A stretch of DNA of 64,000 nt, taken from contig NC_068973.1 of NCBI RefSeq assembly GCF_016808095.1, forward strand, positions 18,891,501-18,955,500, read 5' to 3'. The DNA is from Vigna angularis. Its lineage: Eukaryota; Streptophyta; Magnoliopsida; Fabales; Fabaceae. Below the pieces are notes generated by a model. That model was not told where the DNA came from. It did not search any database and was given only the letters and a program-made list of their open reading frames with translations. Numbering within the stretch: position 1 is the first letter of the stretch; each line of letters opens with the position of its first letter. This document shows positions 20,669-34,234 of the stretch, piece after piece. A program made the translations under genes and the position numbers.

Positions 20669-23600
20669 ATGAGCAACGCTTCACGAAAGCGCGCGGCGTC
20701 GGCGGTGGCGCCACAACCTCCGCCGCCAAAGCAAGTCTTAATGACTCAGGAAGAGGACTTCATGGACGAAGACGTGTTCATCGACCAAACCCTTGTTTCA
20801 GAAGATGAAGAGTCCCTCATTCTCCGCGACATCGAGCAGCGCCACGCCCTCGCCGCGCGGCTATCCAAGTGGACGCGTCCTCCTCTCTCTGATGATTACG
20901 TCGCACAATCTCGAGGCGTCGGTGCGTATTTTCCGTAAATTGTTTTCCCCTCGTCTAGGGTTTTGTTTTCCCCCTATCATTGGCGGAGTTTTATTGGTTT
21001 GTGCTCTGAGTTTCTGTTTCTGGCTTTTAGTTTTTCAGCAGTTGGAGATTGATTATGTGATCGGGGAGAGTCACAGGGAGTTGCTGCCGAACTTGTCTGG
21101 ACCTGCTGCTATTATCAGAATTTTTGGTGTTACGAAAGAAGGTATGCTCGTGTTTATACTGTCTTTATGTCGCAAAATTTGGTTTCTTAGACAATCGGAG
21201 ATAAACATTACTGATTTGTTTGTTTATAGTGTTGCGCGAGCTTGTAGGGAAGAAAGAAAACCTGAATGACCCACCCAACGAACTGTCGCCAGTTTTAGAA
21301 ATTTGAAACAACAAAAAGAGAACAATAGTAGTTGATGATGCGTTTGAGCGTTTCTGTTGGTTTTCTATCACTAAGTCAAGGGTGGTTTATATTAGGAGTG
21401 TTTGGAGTTTCGGGTGGTCCAGTTTTTAGGGAAAACTAATTGGCACTGAACCAGTACGTTCTTGTAAGTGGAGAAATGGATTAAAGCAAATCAATCTCAA
21501 TTGTTTTGTTTCAGTTCTGCCAAGTCAGTTTTAGGTCAACCAGTTTTTCTTATATAAACACTAAGTTGACTTCACTTTTTTTACACGATCCACTTATCAA
21601 CAAATTGCCTTTAAGTCTTATTAAAAGCATAATCAATAGATATAAATAACCCATTAATGTAAAAAGTTTCATGATAAGCAGAAATCTAATCTATGAATAT
21701 ATTAATGTTGGGCAATATATGCATAGATACACAATTTTAGTCTGGTTCCATAGCTGAAAGCTTGAACAAACTATATGTATGCTTAGGAAACCAAACTTTT
21801 TTGAGTTTGTTAGATCTTTTGGTTGCCAAATTAAGATTTATCAACCTAGTGCACAAATAGTTTGTTTGATTCTAGATATGAAGTACTGAATGTTTCAGAA
21901 AAGGGAAAGTTGAGGCTTTCGACAAACTTGTGCTTATTTTGTATAGCCCAACATCATGTTTGGATTTTGCTTTCTTGCATGATCAGTTACCTTGCATAAT
22001 TCATGTCTGGATTTTCCAATTATTACAATCATCAAACAATGACTTTATGTGCCTAGAAATAGTATGTTTTTGAGAGAACTAGTCAAGTGTTTGTTTGAAA
22101 AAGTTGTTTTAAAAATAAAAATTATATATGACCTATCATTGTACTTATGATTATGGGAAGCCAGCCATGCAATGCCTTGTAGAAATTATATAATTAACTT
22201 GTATTTTGTTTGTTTGATAGGACACAGTGTTTGCTGCAATGTTCACGGCTTTGAACCATATTTCTACATCTCTTGCCCTCCTGGAATGGGTCCAGATGAT
22301 ATCTCTCATTTTCACCAAGCACTTGAGGTACCTGAAAATACATTTTTTTTTTCTGGTTTTCAATCTAGAAAGGGAATAGGGTTCATTTATTTAACTTGCA
22401 AATTGCTTTAATTGCAAATTTCAGGGAAGGATGAGAGAAGCCAATAGAAATAGTAATGTAGGAAAATTCGTTCGCCGCATTGAAATGGTGCAGAGGAGAA
22501 GTATTATGTACTATCAGCAATCTGATTCTCAGCCCTTTCTCAAAATAGTAGTTGCACTCCCAACAATGGTTGCCAGCTGCCGTGGTAAACTTCTATATTT
22601 TTAATGGACATTGTATTTTCCAATATATTTATGTTTAAGCTGCATTACTGGTTCTGATGGCCGTATGACACACTTTGGGCTAAATATTAAATCTTAGCTT
22701 CATGCATTTTGACACTAGTGTGTCAACATTTTTTTGACAGTTGTTTTTGTCGACATTACTTCACTTGTGGATCAATGTTTCTTAACAATATTTCAAAACT
22801 TTTAGGTATTCTTGATAGGGGTATTCAGCTTGATGGTCTGGGAATGAAGAGCTTCTTGACTTATGAAAGCAATGTACTTTTTGCTCTACGGTTCATGATT
22901 GATTGCAACATAGTTGGTGGAAATTGGATTGAAATTCTGGCAGGAAAATATAAAAAGATAGTGAAAAGCTTGTCTTATTGCCAGTTGGAGTTTGATTGCC
23001 TGTATCCTCTTTCATGTGTTAATAACTGGGTTTAAGGGTTATGAGAATACCAAAATCTTTAGATTTTTTCTGTTCTCCCCTTAACAATATTATAGGTATT
23101 CTGATTTGATTAGTCATGCTCCAGAAGGGGAGTATTCAAAGATGGCTCCATTTCGCATATTGAGTTTTGACATTGAGTGTGCTGGTCGTAAAGGTCACTT
23201 TCCCGAGCCTAGCCATGATCCTGTTATCCAGGTCCCTTGCCTTCTCTTTTATCACCTGCAAATTAGTGCACTGTGTTATTGCTTTTGATCTGAAAATTGT
23301 CATTTCTTTCAGATTGCTAATTTGGTTACTTTACAAGGAGAAGACCAGCCACTTATTCGTAATGTGATGACCCTTAAATCATGTTCTCCTATTGTTGGTG
23401 TTGATGTGATGTCATTTGATACGGAAAGAGAAGTCCTACTTGCTTGGAGGGTAATATACTTATCAAGCAAAAGAATTTCAGAACTCACCCCCACCCCCCC
23501 ATTTTTAGTTCACTACTCTCCCTGACTAAACTGTTTTTGGGATATGCTAATTAAATAATTGATATCTTGCATGTTTTGTTTCATAGGATGATGTTTTGTA

Positions 23601-26600
23601 GTTCTTATAACTTCATCAATGGTCAATGCTATTAAATATCTTGTTCCTTAAACTTGTATATCATGAGTCAATTTGATATCTTTTTCTCTATTACACTCTT
23701 ATATTCTGATGGAGGTATTCTTTTTTCTTGCAGGATTTTCTTCGGGAAGTGGACCCTGATATTATTATTGGATATAATATCTGCAAATTTGACCTGCCAT
23801 ATCTCATTGAGGTGCTGACTTGACTTTTAATCAGTACGCTTTTACAATTGATAACTGCACGGTTTTTTTCATTTAAAATAAAGGTTTCGTGCATGTTGTT
23901 GTGCTTACTTTTTTAATTTATTTGTTATTTTCTTGGTTTTTAGAGAGCTGCAAACCTGAAGATAGCAGAATTTCCAATTCTTGGCCGTATCAGGAACAGT
24001 AGAGTTCGGGTAAAGGATACAACTTTTTCATCAAGGTAAAGAGATTTAGTCTTCTGACATGAACATGTTTCCTGTCATTATTTGATAATAGTCATATTCT
24101 GGTGGGTTGATAGGGTTTGTTAGTTTTGTTAAGAAGTGAACTTTAAGCTCAACGCAATTCTGCAAAACTGGTTTGTAAGGTGAGGTTTGCACCCATTTAT
24201 ATGCTTTAAATTGGTTTTATCTCTAGTTGATGTGAGACTTCCAACAAGTTTCATCAACTTTAATGAATATAGAAACTTGATTTCTAAAGCAAATCTTGCA
24301 TTTTATGATCTTAGTGAGTTTTGGAATTAGTTTCTCCTTTTATTTTCTGATTCTAAGTCATTTGACTATCTACCTTATTGATACTTGATGGTTTTGTAGG
24401 CAGTATGGGACCAGGGAAAGTAAAGAAGTTACAGTAGAAGGGAGAGTTCAGTTTGACTTACTCCAGGTTATGTCAATATTGTTTTGTTTTAATTGCCTTG
24501 TGATGGACACCGAGTTTATTTCTCAACAGGTTTATTTGTTATGTTTTCATTTGCAGGTTATGCAAAGAGACTACAAATTAAGTTCTTATTCACTAAATTC
24601 TGTCTCAGCACACTTCCTTTCTGAGCAGGTAAAGTCATTTTTTTGACATTTCAACAATTATTTGCCCCCTTTATTGTGTATTGGCACAATGGTAAAGCTA
24701 TTGCCTTCTGACCTGGAGATGATAAGTTCAAATCTGGAATGCCTCTCTTCTTGGGGTATAAGGTTGCATACATCTACCCTCCTTGGTTCCATTAGGTGGC
24801 AGCCCTGTTCACTGGGTCCCCCTTTTATTGTTTCTTTATTCCGTTATTTTCTGTTTCAAATACATCTGGGAAGTGGAAGCTGTTAATAGGATTTGGATCG
24901 TGTTTGAAAAATACAATTCATACATCTTTATATTTATATGTAAACACAGTACCTGTCTATTTATAACCAAAGATGTCGTTGCCCATTTACATGCATAAAC
25001 TCATGATTTGATATGAGCATTGGTCATTTCAATTGGATTGCAATTGAGTTCAAAAATTTACAGATACATTTCAATTAGTTGTTTTATTTGCTGTTTGTAT
25101 GTTTGCATTTGTGTCTGTGCTCTTTTTCTGCATTTTGACCTATTTATATGCCTATCATTATCTAAACAGCTTCTTTTAGCTGGAATCTCGTCTTTGTTCT
25201 TTGATGTTAATATGTTATAGTGCTTGTCAATTTATTAGCTTAGTAACTGCATGTTCATATAGTGCAGAAAGAGGATGTCCATCATTCTATTATATCTGAT
25301 CTTCAGAATGGAACTGCAGAAACTAGGAGGCGCCTTGCTGTGTATTGTTTGAAGGTTTGTTTTCTTGTTCCTTTGTGGTAGGATGCTTTATTGGCACTTT
25401 TTATTTAAATGATTATTGTCTAGTTTTTCTTTTTTTTTTCCTATCTAGTTCTCACTGTTCAGTAAACTTTACAGATATAAACATAGAAGTTGGCGATAAT
25501 TACTTTGTAACTCAGTTGATGATGAAAATTATGATCTGACTGCTCGAGCCACAGTTTTAGTTTGCATTTTTTTAGTTTTATGGAATGGAAAGGATTTTCC
25601 ATGTTATTTGGTGGTCCTGGGCTTTCTGTTGGGAAAGTTGTAAAGAAGGCTCTGTTTCATCTATCCTTTTGATGTGTAGCAAATAAGGTTTTTTACCACT
25701 TAATTTTATTGGCCAAGTTGTTACTTAAGCTATCTGTAACTAATTCTAACCAACTGATGACAGATGTTATTTGAAATCTGGCATATTACAATGGCAGTAA
25801 TATACTGTAAAATTTTCAATAATATTTTTATCCTATTATGCTTACTAATTTAGCTTTGAAAAGTTTTATTGTGCGTGGTTTTTTTTTTTTGGGTGAATTG
25901 TTTGTGGTTCTTTAACCTATTAAAGTGTTGTGTAATAGATATGGTGAATCCATTATGGGTATTCTAAATGTGAGAGAAATCGACCATTCAAAATTCATAC
26001 TCTGCTCGTCAATGTGCAGGATGCATATCTTCCTCAGCGGCTTTTGGATAAACTGATGTTCATTTACAACTATGTGGAGATGGCTCGAGTAACAGGTGTT
26101 CCAATTTCTTTTCTACTTTCCAGAGGCCAAAGCATTAAGGTAAGCATCAAAGTTCCTTTTTAATTAACAATGCTTAGAATCACTAAAATGATTGACTCGT
26201 TAAATTTGTATCAATAATTATTTGTTTTCTTTTCTTCCTTTCTAGGTACTTTCTCAACTTCTTAGGAAGGCAAGACAGAAGAATCTGGTCATTCCTAATG
26301 TCAAGCAGGTTGGGTCTGAACAAGGAACATTTGAAGGTGCCACTGTAAGTTCATTCGTTTCTTTTTCATATTCATTATTTTAACTGTCTATGCAATCTAT
26401 GGGTCTTACTCATAGATTCTTTCCAATTTCATGTCTATACATACATATGGCGACAGGTCAAGTTGGCACAGATAATGTCTACTTGCTATCCGTCCCGTTA
26501 CCCGTTTCATACTTGTTTAAAAAATATCTGCTTGTATTTTAAAACCTGTAAATATTTAAAAAATTATATTTTATAATTTTTTGAAATAAAATTTAAATAA

Positions 26601-29600
26601 AATTACAAAAAAATATAAAATGTAATATAAATTAAATTAAATATAAAGTAAAATTTAATTTTAATTAAATTTAACCTAATAAAATATAAATTAATTTTAA
26701 TTTTAATTAAATTTAACTTAATAAAATATAAATTAAATTTTAAATTTTAATTTTAACTTTTTGCGGGTAATGGATACGTGTAGGTATGAGTAGTATAAAA
26801 ACCTGCACCAGACCCATCCATAAACTGGTATTTAAATATCCGCTACTTGCTACCTGTAGGTATTAATTACTTGTTGTGGATTTTATCTGCATATACTTGC
26901 GGGTACGGGTATTTTTGCCATCCCTACATGGATGTTTGTTTGTATGCATCTACTAATATGAAATGAAATACATTGTATTTAGCTACCCATTCATATAACT
27001 ATTTGATGCCTTGTGTTTTCTGAGAATTTTATTTATATTGTCACTTCAAATTAGATTATATACCGAATTGACTGATGAATGAATTGGAAATTTAAAGGCT
27101 CATAGCATCATTATCTTTTTACTTTAAGATTGCATTGCATCAAGGTTGTCAAATATGAGTCTATGGTAACTCGTTAAGGTTCTACAAACTCAAGACCTTA
27201 CCTAAAATAGTATTAAAGATACCTATCATGTATCCAAACAAAATATATTACCTTATGCGGAATAGACAAATCATCTTTGTAAATGTTTAAGTTTTTTGTT
27301 TAGGTAGAAATGTGGATATTGTATTTTCACTTTACAGTTGGAACAAAGAAAGACAATTCTGCTATATATCATTGCCTTTTTGGTTTAGGGGAAGTAGGTA
27401 AGAAAATTACTTTATCCAATCTGAATAATGACGATTATACAGTGAGATTTTATTCTGATTCAATTTCTTGATTGAAAAATAAATTTTGAACCATGATAAA
27501 TATCTCCTAGGGTATCCCCTTCACAAGGGTTTCCCATATTTGCCACATCAAATCTAAAGCTCGGTCCTCAATAGATACAAACTGAATGCCCACACCTGTT
27601 CGTCTATTCTGTCCAACTAATGAATGTTGTAACTGTTGTAACTAATGAGTGTTGTAACTATTTTGGTTTGAGAAAATGTTTTTTCTGTTTTTATATCCTG
27701 TTTTTAAGGATTCACTATTTCTGGTATAAGATTTGAAAAAAAGTAAACAAAATGATATTTCTTTAATTATTTGTGAAAACAGAAAAACTCTAAACGTTTC
27801 CTCAAATCAATTTGGTTAGCTATGAATTGGAATTTTTATTGTTAGAATGCCTATAAACAAAGATTTATACATTCTAGATTTGCAGTTGTTCATGGATACT
27901 TGTTATTTTTCCCTATTGTTCTGTTAACGCAAGAAAATATTGAAAGCATGCTCAAATTTCAAGTATCGTCAAGCTGTTGCCTTTTGGTGCATGATTTTTT
28001 AACTTTACAATTGCAGGTATTGGAGGCAAGAGCTGGATTTTATGAAAAACCAATCGCTACGTTAGATTTTGCATCCCTGTATCCATCTATTATGATGGCC
28101 TATAATTTATGTTATTGCACTCTGGTAAATATTTGATTGTTTTGTTAGTTTTGCTAAAGCATCTGAGTTTTGTTTCATTAGAAAAAATTATGGATATTTC
28201 ACTGGATTTGTTCAGTTTGTATAGAGTAACAATTGGTAGTTTTTTTCTTCTTCATTTTAACTGTTCTTTAAGGTCACTTCTGAAGATGCTCGCAAGCTCA
28301 ACATCCCTTCAGAGTCCTTGAACAGAACTCCATCTGGTGAAACATTTGTTAAATCAAATCTGCAGAAGGTATGTTGTTTGAAAAAAATTAATACTTTGCC
28401 TTTTTCTTTAAGGCTCTCTGCTGATTTCATTTTAGAGGTTAATAATGCTTATACGAAGTTGAGGCACTGATGTTATGAATAAATTTAGGGAATACTGCCT
28501 GAAATACTTGAAGAGCTATTAACAGCCCGTAAAAGGGCAAAAGCAGATTTAAAGGTATCCTTTCTGTACATGTGAAAGTTGACTATGGGTTTAGATTGTT
28601 TTTGCTGTCAGCTGTAGTGTTTTGGTTAATGCAAATCCACTAATTGAATTCTGTATATCATCTCTTCCTGTACATGATTTTTGTCAAATATCTACTTCAG
28701 GAGGCAAAGGATCCCCTGGAGAGGGCAGTGCTAGATGGTAGGCAGCTGGCCCTGAAAGTAAGCCACTCTTAATGTTTTGTGTCTTTTTTCCTTGTCCTTT
28801 TTTCTTTAGACATTTGTTCATTTCTTTCTACTGCATAGTTTGTACTAATAACTGCTAATTAATAATTCTTGGTATTGGTAACATTTTAAAATCCATTTCT
28901 GTTTCCTTTTGGTCAGATTAGTGCAAATTCCGTCTATGGGTTTACTGGGGCTACCATTGGTCAGTTACCATGTTTAGAGATATCATCGAGTGTAACAAGC
29001 TATGGTATTGCTTTTATCTCTTAGTTTGTTTGGTGTGCTTTTAAATTATCTTTTTTTTTGAATTTAAATAACATCTTCATTGAGTTCTAATTATGTTTCA
29101 TTGGATGCCTGTAAAGGTCGACAAATGATTGAGCACACAAAAAAACTTGTGGAAGATAAATTCACGACACTTAATGGCTATGAACACAATGCTGAGGTAT
29201 AATATCTAGAAAATGTATTGTTTTGATACCTGTCATTCGCAATGGTGTTTCATGGGTTAGAAGTTGAAGCTATCTTGGGTGTTTTTATTGATCCTTTTTA
29301 GATATGGTTAAGATATTATTAGATATTGTTAGTTATAATACTATGTGTTAGTTTTAAAATGTAGCGAGCTTAGGTTCATCTCTTTGTATTTTTCTATTTA
29401 TAAATGCATAACACTATGTGCGCAACACACATTAGGGATTCATCCTATGCACTTTCTCTTATATTTTAACAGTCCTTATTATTGCATTTTAGTCTGGGGA
29501 ATTTAACATTGAACCAACAATATAAACTTTCGATCCTTGCCAATAAATTTTACTCTTCCAGTTATGCATTCGTTTTCTTAAATTTAATGTAGTCATATCT

Positions 29601-32600
29601 TTTTTTAACGTGCTTTACCACCTTAATGGCAAATATCTTGCAAAGTAATGTTATTCTTGCTACTAGGTAATATATGGAGACACGGATTCAGTCATGGTAC
29701 AATTTGGTGTTTCTGCAGTAGAACAGGCCATGAACTTGGGGCGAGAAGCTGCCGAATATATAAGTGGAACTTTCACAAAAGTAACAGTTTATTTTTGCAT
29801 TTTATTTTATTCTTTTATGATAGCCTGCGAAAGTGATGGATTTCTAGACTTCAAAACTGTTGTGTTTTTCTTGATAGATAATTGATTTTCATGCATCACT
29901 TATTTTCATAATAAGGAAAAATGTTTTTATTTTCTCCAAACAACGAAGTAACAATTGATTCTAACATCACTTTGTTTTTTATTTGCACAAGATTCCCTTA
30001 AAAATGAGCCCCTAAATGTACTACAAAACAACATATGCTCAATTTGATTATTCCAATAATTCCCCTGATTCTTCAAATATGGAACAAAAATTTATATGGT
30101 TTCTCAAATAGTCTAGATTCAGCAATTATAATGTTATTTCTGAATTTATATTCACGTTAATTACAACTTCATAAAATTTGCAGCTAGTCTAGAGGTTTTC
30201 GTCTGCAGATTGTTTAAGCTTCTGATTCAGTATCTCTAGTATTAATTCTATAAAACTTATTATTTTATTTGCTATATTGATTTGTCCTTACTTATTTGTT
30301 GTTGTTTTGATTGTGAAGCCCATCAAGCTAGAATTTGAGAAGGTTTATTATCCATATCTCTTGATTAGCAAGAAGAGATATGCTGGTTTGTTTTGGACAA
30401 AACCAGACAAGTTCGACAAAATGGACACTAAAGGTAAACATTATTCTTTTCCGTCCTCTTGATTTGCTGAAGTGCCTATTAAACTAAATTTGCATTGAAC
30501 AGGTATTGAAACAGTTCGAAGAGACAATTGTTTGTTGGTCAAAAACCTGGTGAATGATTGTCTTCACAAAATACTGATTGACAGAGACATTCCAGGGGCT
30601 GTCCAGTATGTCAAGAACGCAATTTCAGATCTACTCAGGAATCGTATGGATTTATCACTGTTGGTTATTACAAAGGTGGGAGGTCTATTGAATCTACAGA
30701 CCATGCAATGGTGTTTCTTTGCTATTTGCTTTTAGTGGAGCATTCAGATATTTGATGCAAGTGCATTACCAAAATAATTCCTTTGAACTTGGAGCTAACA
30801 TGCTTGCTTTAACAGGGTTTAACAAAGACAGGAGATGATTATGAAGTAAAGGCAGCTCATGTTGAACTTGCTGAAAGGATGCGCAAGGTTGGCTAGATAT
30901 AATCAAATATATTGATGGTTCTGTCTTCACTCGTTTGTTTTTTGAAAAATTAGATTCTTGTGGCAAAGAAAAAAGAAGCCAGTGTTATAGTACATGATCA
31001 TTTGCACTATATGTGCCAAAACATGAAATCTTTAAGTGCACTTGAACTATGTAGGGAAATAAGAAATAATTTATTCATAACAATCACACCAAATACACTC
31101 TTAATTCTATTTGTAACAAACAATCTCTTTAAAATTAAAAAAAAATATATGCTAATATAAATAAGAATATTTTAAGCATATTATCTCCTAATCAAGTTCG
31201 TATGCTGGAGATATTCTTATCTTAATAAACAACTATTTCCAACAATTACCATGAATTGTTTTTAATTTGGATGTTGGATTCTATGGTTACCTCTTGGGTC
31301 CTGTACATTGAAGTTTCAATGTTTGATAACTTATTGGTGGAACTATACAGTATTGTTACTGGGTTTAGGTTTGTTTTTAGGCTTATTGAGCTTGTCATGT
31401 CAGTTTTGTGGGTCATAAGTGTATTTTATTTGATTTTATAATTGACAGCGAGATGCGGCCACTGCTCCAAATGTTGGAGACAGAGTACCTTATGTAATTA
31501 TCAAAGGTGCAAAAGGTGCGAAGGTAATACCACATGTTCCCCTCATTTTCTTAGTTTTTTAAACATTTGTTTAGATTTTCTCTAGACTAACATGTGTAAG
31601 AAAATCAGGCATATGAGAAATCAGAGGACCCTATTTATGTTCTAGAGAACAACATACCAATAGATGCTCAATACTATCTTGAGAATCAAATTAGCAAGGT
31701 TAGTTTATCACTTCCTTAGATGTTTTGGATTTCTACAAATTGCTGTTCTTATTAGTTTCATTGTATTGCAGCCGATCCTCAGAATTTTTGAGCCAATTCT
31801 GAAGAATGCTAGCAGAGAACTTCTCCATGGAAGTCATACAAGATCTATTTCTATTTCTACTCCGTCAAATAGTGGCTTATGGAAATTTGCTAAGAAAGAG
31901 CTTACCTGCATTGGCTGTAAAGCTGTATTAGGGTATCTATCTCACCCATCTTTTCGTTGTGTTGTCTTAAAGTTCTAAGATTTTTCCTGGTTAATTTTAA
32001 TTTCATATATTCCCCCTTTTTTGTGTTTGCTTCATTATATTTTTGTAAAGAAAAAACATAGGAACTACAAAGAATTAACATTTATGTACATACTAACATT
32101 TTCAATATTTAAGCTGTATATTTGAGAGATTTTCTATAGATTTTAAATGTATTATATAGTCCAGCAATATATTATGGAATTGTTATGAACCCGTTCATGT
32201 TACCAACTTTATGAAGATATACGTGCTTTATGGAAATGAACACAAGACCCTTCCAAAAAATAGCACATTATGTTAATGAGCACAGTAACTTATTCCCTAT
32301 ATCTCGATAATGTTTCTGTAGATACTACCTGTGAAATGACATTTTGCGTAGGTGGTATTGGTCTACGTTAGAAACTGAAATTTTGATTTGGTTTCCCATA
32401 GTGTTGACCGGAAAGCAAGATTCTTCAGATGTTGTAGGAATCATAAGAATAAGGGACTAACTGTTGTCGTGGGATGGAGATGAAAACCTCTGCAGTTTAC
32501 ACCTATAGGCTTCAAGTTGTATTTCCGCTATTAAAATACCTGATAATACTTGTGCCTTGTCTTTTAAGACATCTAATGTTGAAAATTATTTGTATGTATT

Positions 32601-33334
32601 ATATAATGCACGAGGGTATGTCAATATACTGAAGGTGTAATAAATTTTTGTTGCATTTGGTTCAGGAAGGATCATCACACCGTCTGTTCACATTGCAAAG
32701 GAAGGGAAGCTGAGCTATATTGTAAAACGGTATCTCGAGGTAGGGCATGCGTTGCATCTCTACAATTTGAAATGGTTTTGGTTTTGTGTACAGGATGGTT
32801 ACAGTTATTTTTTAAAGGACAAAAGTCACAACAATTGGTGTTGTGGTTGTAGTGTCTGAGCTGGAGATGCATTTTGGGAAGTTGTGGACACAGTGTCAGG
32901 AGTGCCAAGGTTCACTTCATCAAGATATTCTCTGCACAAGGTATGTCCATTTAGTGAAATTGCTTGGATGGCTAGGGTTCTCAAATTTTTGGTTTTAAGA
33001 GGCACCGCATCACCGTATTAATTAATCAACATCCTGGAGTTAGGGTGTTTTTTACCCTCCTAGTCTCCGGCTTGTTCAATGCCCAGGCATAAAAAGTGTC
33101 AAATTATTGTGATTTCTTGGTTTCTTACTCGTGTTTTTCCATCTATCTTTTATGGTTTTTGTAAAAGAACTAGTAATTTCGTTTGTGGTTTGGTTTCTCA
33201 TTGTTAGACTGTTACCATTGACATATCGTGTATTAATTTGGTGTAGTCGGGATTGTCCAATCTTTTATCGACGAAAGAAGGCACAGAAAGAAATGTCTGA
33301 AGCACAATCACAATTGGACCGGTGGAGCTTTTAA
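20669..33334 (+). CDS. POLD1: DNA polymerase delta catalytic subunit, complete 30-exon gene
   Basis: It encodes the leading replicative B-family polymerase/exonuclease that copies nuclear DNA with PCNA. Exons joined by eye: 20669-20921, 21031-21141, 22221-22327, 22425-22584, 22806-23001, 23096-23231, 23313-23450, 23734-23811, 23944-24035, 24400-24466, 24557-24628, 25268-25354, 26020-26139, 26246-26344, 28017-28124, 28273-28368, 28489-28554, 28701-28757, 28917-29004, 29117-29196, 29667-29780, 30319-30433, 30503-30675, 30816-30887, 31449-31523, 31609-31698, 31772-31932, 32666-32739, 32853-32940, 33247-33334. The frame stays open for 1086 residues. Landmarks: Exo I FDIE (D301/E303), Exo II D387, Exo III YCLKDA (D500), motif [10 protein letters not shown] (D589), motif B NSVYGF (685-690), motif C YGDTDS (D742/D744), CysA C996/C999/C1011/C1014, and the iron-sulphur CysB C1043/C1046/C1056/C1061. 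Length is close to other plant POLD1. All introns are GT-AG. Confidence 0.95.
23002..23095 (+). other. POLD1 intron 5, U12-type (minor spliceosome) signature
   Basis: The donor GTATCCTCT is one base from the U12 consensus GTATCCTTT. CCTTAAC at 23079-23085 is a perfect core of the U12 branch site, about 11 nt before the acceptor AG. The phase is fixed because only this splice restores the exo-domain reading frame. Confidence 0.8.
24667..24830 (+). mobile_element. Au-like SINE in POLD1 intron 11
   Basis: A tRNA-like head carries an A-box-like TTGGCACAATGG and a B-box-like AGTTCAAATCTGG. The characteristic body and tail of plant Au SINEs follow: GGGGTATAAGGTTGCATACA, then CTACCCTCC, a variable stretch, CACTGGGTCCCCCTTTTA. 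It lies in the sense orientation between exons 11 and 12 and does not touch splice sites. Ends are approximate and no clear target duplication was found. Confidence 0.75.
26445..26924 (+). mobile_element. non-autonomous TIR element (GGGATGGCAA ... TTGCCATCCC) in POLD1 intron 14
   Basis: It ends TTTTTGCCATCCC followed by TA. The left end is decayed (ATGGCGACAGG for ATGGCAACGGG). The interior has two arms of CGGGTA/TACCCG-like words around an AT-rich core (AAATTTAATTTAA-type). By eye it matches the better-preserved copy at 61045-61593, including the core word order. No ORF. Confidence 0.65.
29305..29471 (+). repeat. possible short solo LTR / TRIM-like block in POLD1 intron 20
   Basis: A block starting TGGTTAAGATATT and ending TATATTTTAACA carries a TATA-like TATTTATAAATG and a CA-type end, the layout of a very short copia LTR. 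No matching 5-bp target duplication was seen. It could be chance AT-rich intron sequence. Confidence 0.35.
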
Positions 33335-34234
33335 GTTTGGTCAAGGTCAGTTTTTTTTTTTCAATTTTCTTCCATCCCCAGTCTTTTGTCTTCACACTCT
33401 TTTAGACAATGAATTTCATCCATTCATTAATCCAAATCCAACTATTGCAATTGAAATCACTCTAACATTTAGTCATCAAAACTAAATTGTATTTTGTGTA
33501 ACATTTGAACTTTCTTCTAAGATTCTGCAGTTTTGGGTATGTATATGCACGTGCTCGTGTCTAGGGATTATTTAGAGATTATTAGGTGGGAATAGGGGCC
33601 AAGAGTATTCAACAAAATTCTATGATTATCATAATATTTTATTTTTTAAACATAAAACGACGAGTTCATTCCATTTATTTTTTGATAGAAATTATTTACA
33701 TTGAATTCTAATTATTAATATTTTAAGATGAGCAATAACAATAGTTCCATGTATTGTCAATAATAATATAGAAATTAAGTATTAGTATGAAGAAAAAAAT
33801 TATTGACATTATGGCTCTACTTTTAGAAGAGAATGAAAATTTTTATATATACCCTTGTAATATCTTTATTTTTTTTTAAAGGTAAAAAGTAACATCATAA
33901 TGAAAAGTTGTATTTATCATGATCAAAAGTTTAGTATTTATAATTAAAAAAACTGAACGAAATTTCATATTTTAAAAATCTCAAATTAATTTTTAATACT
34001 AAATTTCTTTTTAATAGAAAAATTGTATTTAAAAAATTCTTATCATCAACATTTATACCAAAACAATATTTTTAATAGATAAGATTGCATTTACTTCAAT
34101 GTTAAATGACATTCACGTGGCTTTAATAAATTATACTTCATTATTTTTTTAAAATAAAGCAACACTTATTTCTCTTATTTTATTTGAAAATAGCATATTT
34201 ATTTAAACTTAAATATGTTATTTTTTGTTAGTGC
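33335..34234. other. POLD1 3' UTR and downstream intergenic DNA
   Basis: A poly-T run follows the stop at about 33348-33361, then AT-rich DNA. No gene or clear repeat was recognised. The POLD1 polyadenylation site cannot be fixed from the sequence alone. Confidence 0.5.

Noticed and set aside
20793..21269. 158-residue open frame overlapping POLD1 exons 1-2
   Set aside because: It is an out-of-frame reading through exon 1, intron 1, exon 2 and intron 2. The POLD1 splice model explains the coding signal.
24681..24740. tRNA gene in POLD1 intron 11
   Set aside because: A- and B-box-like words are present, but there is no cloverleaf with an acceptor stem, and the downstream tail is that of an Au-type SINE.
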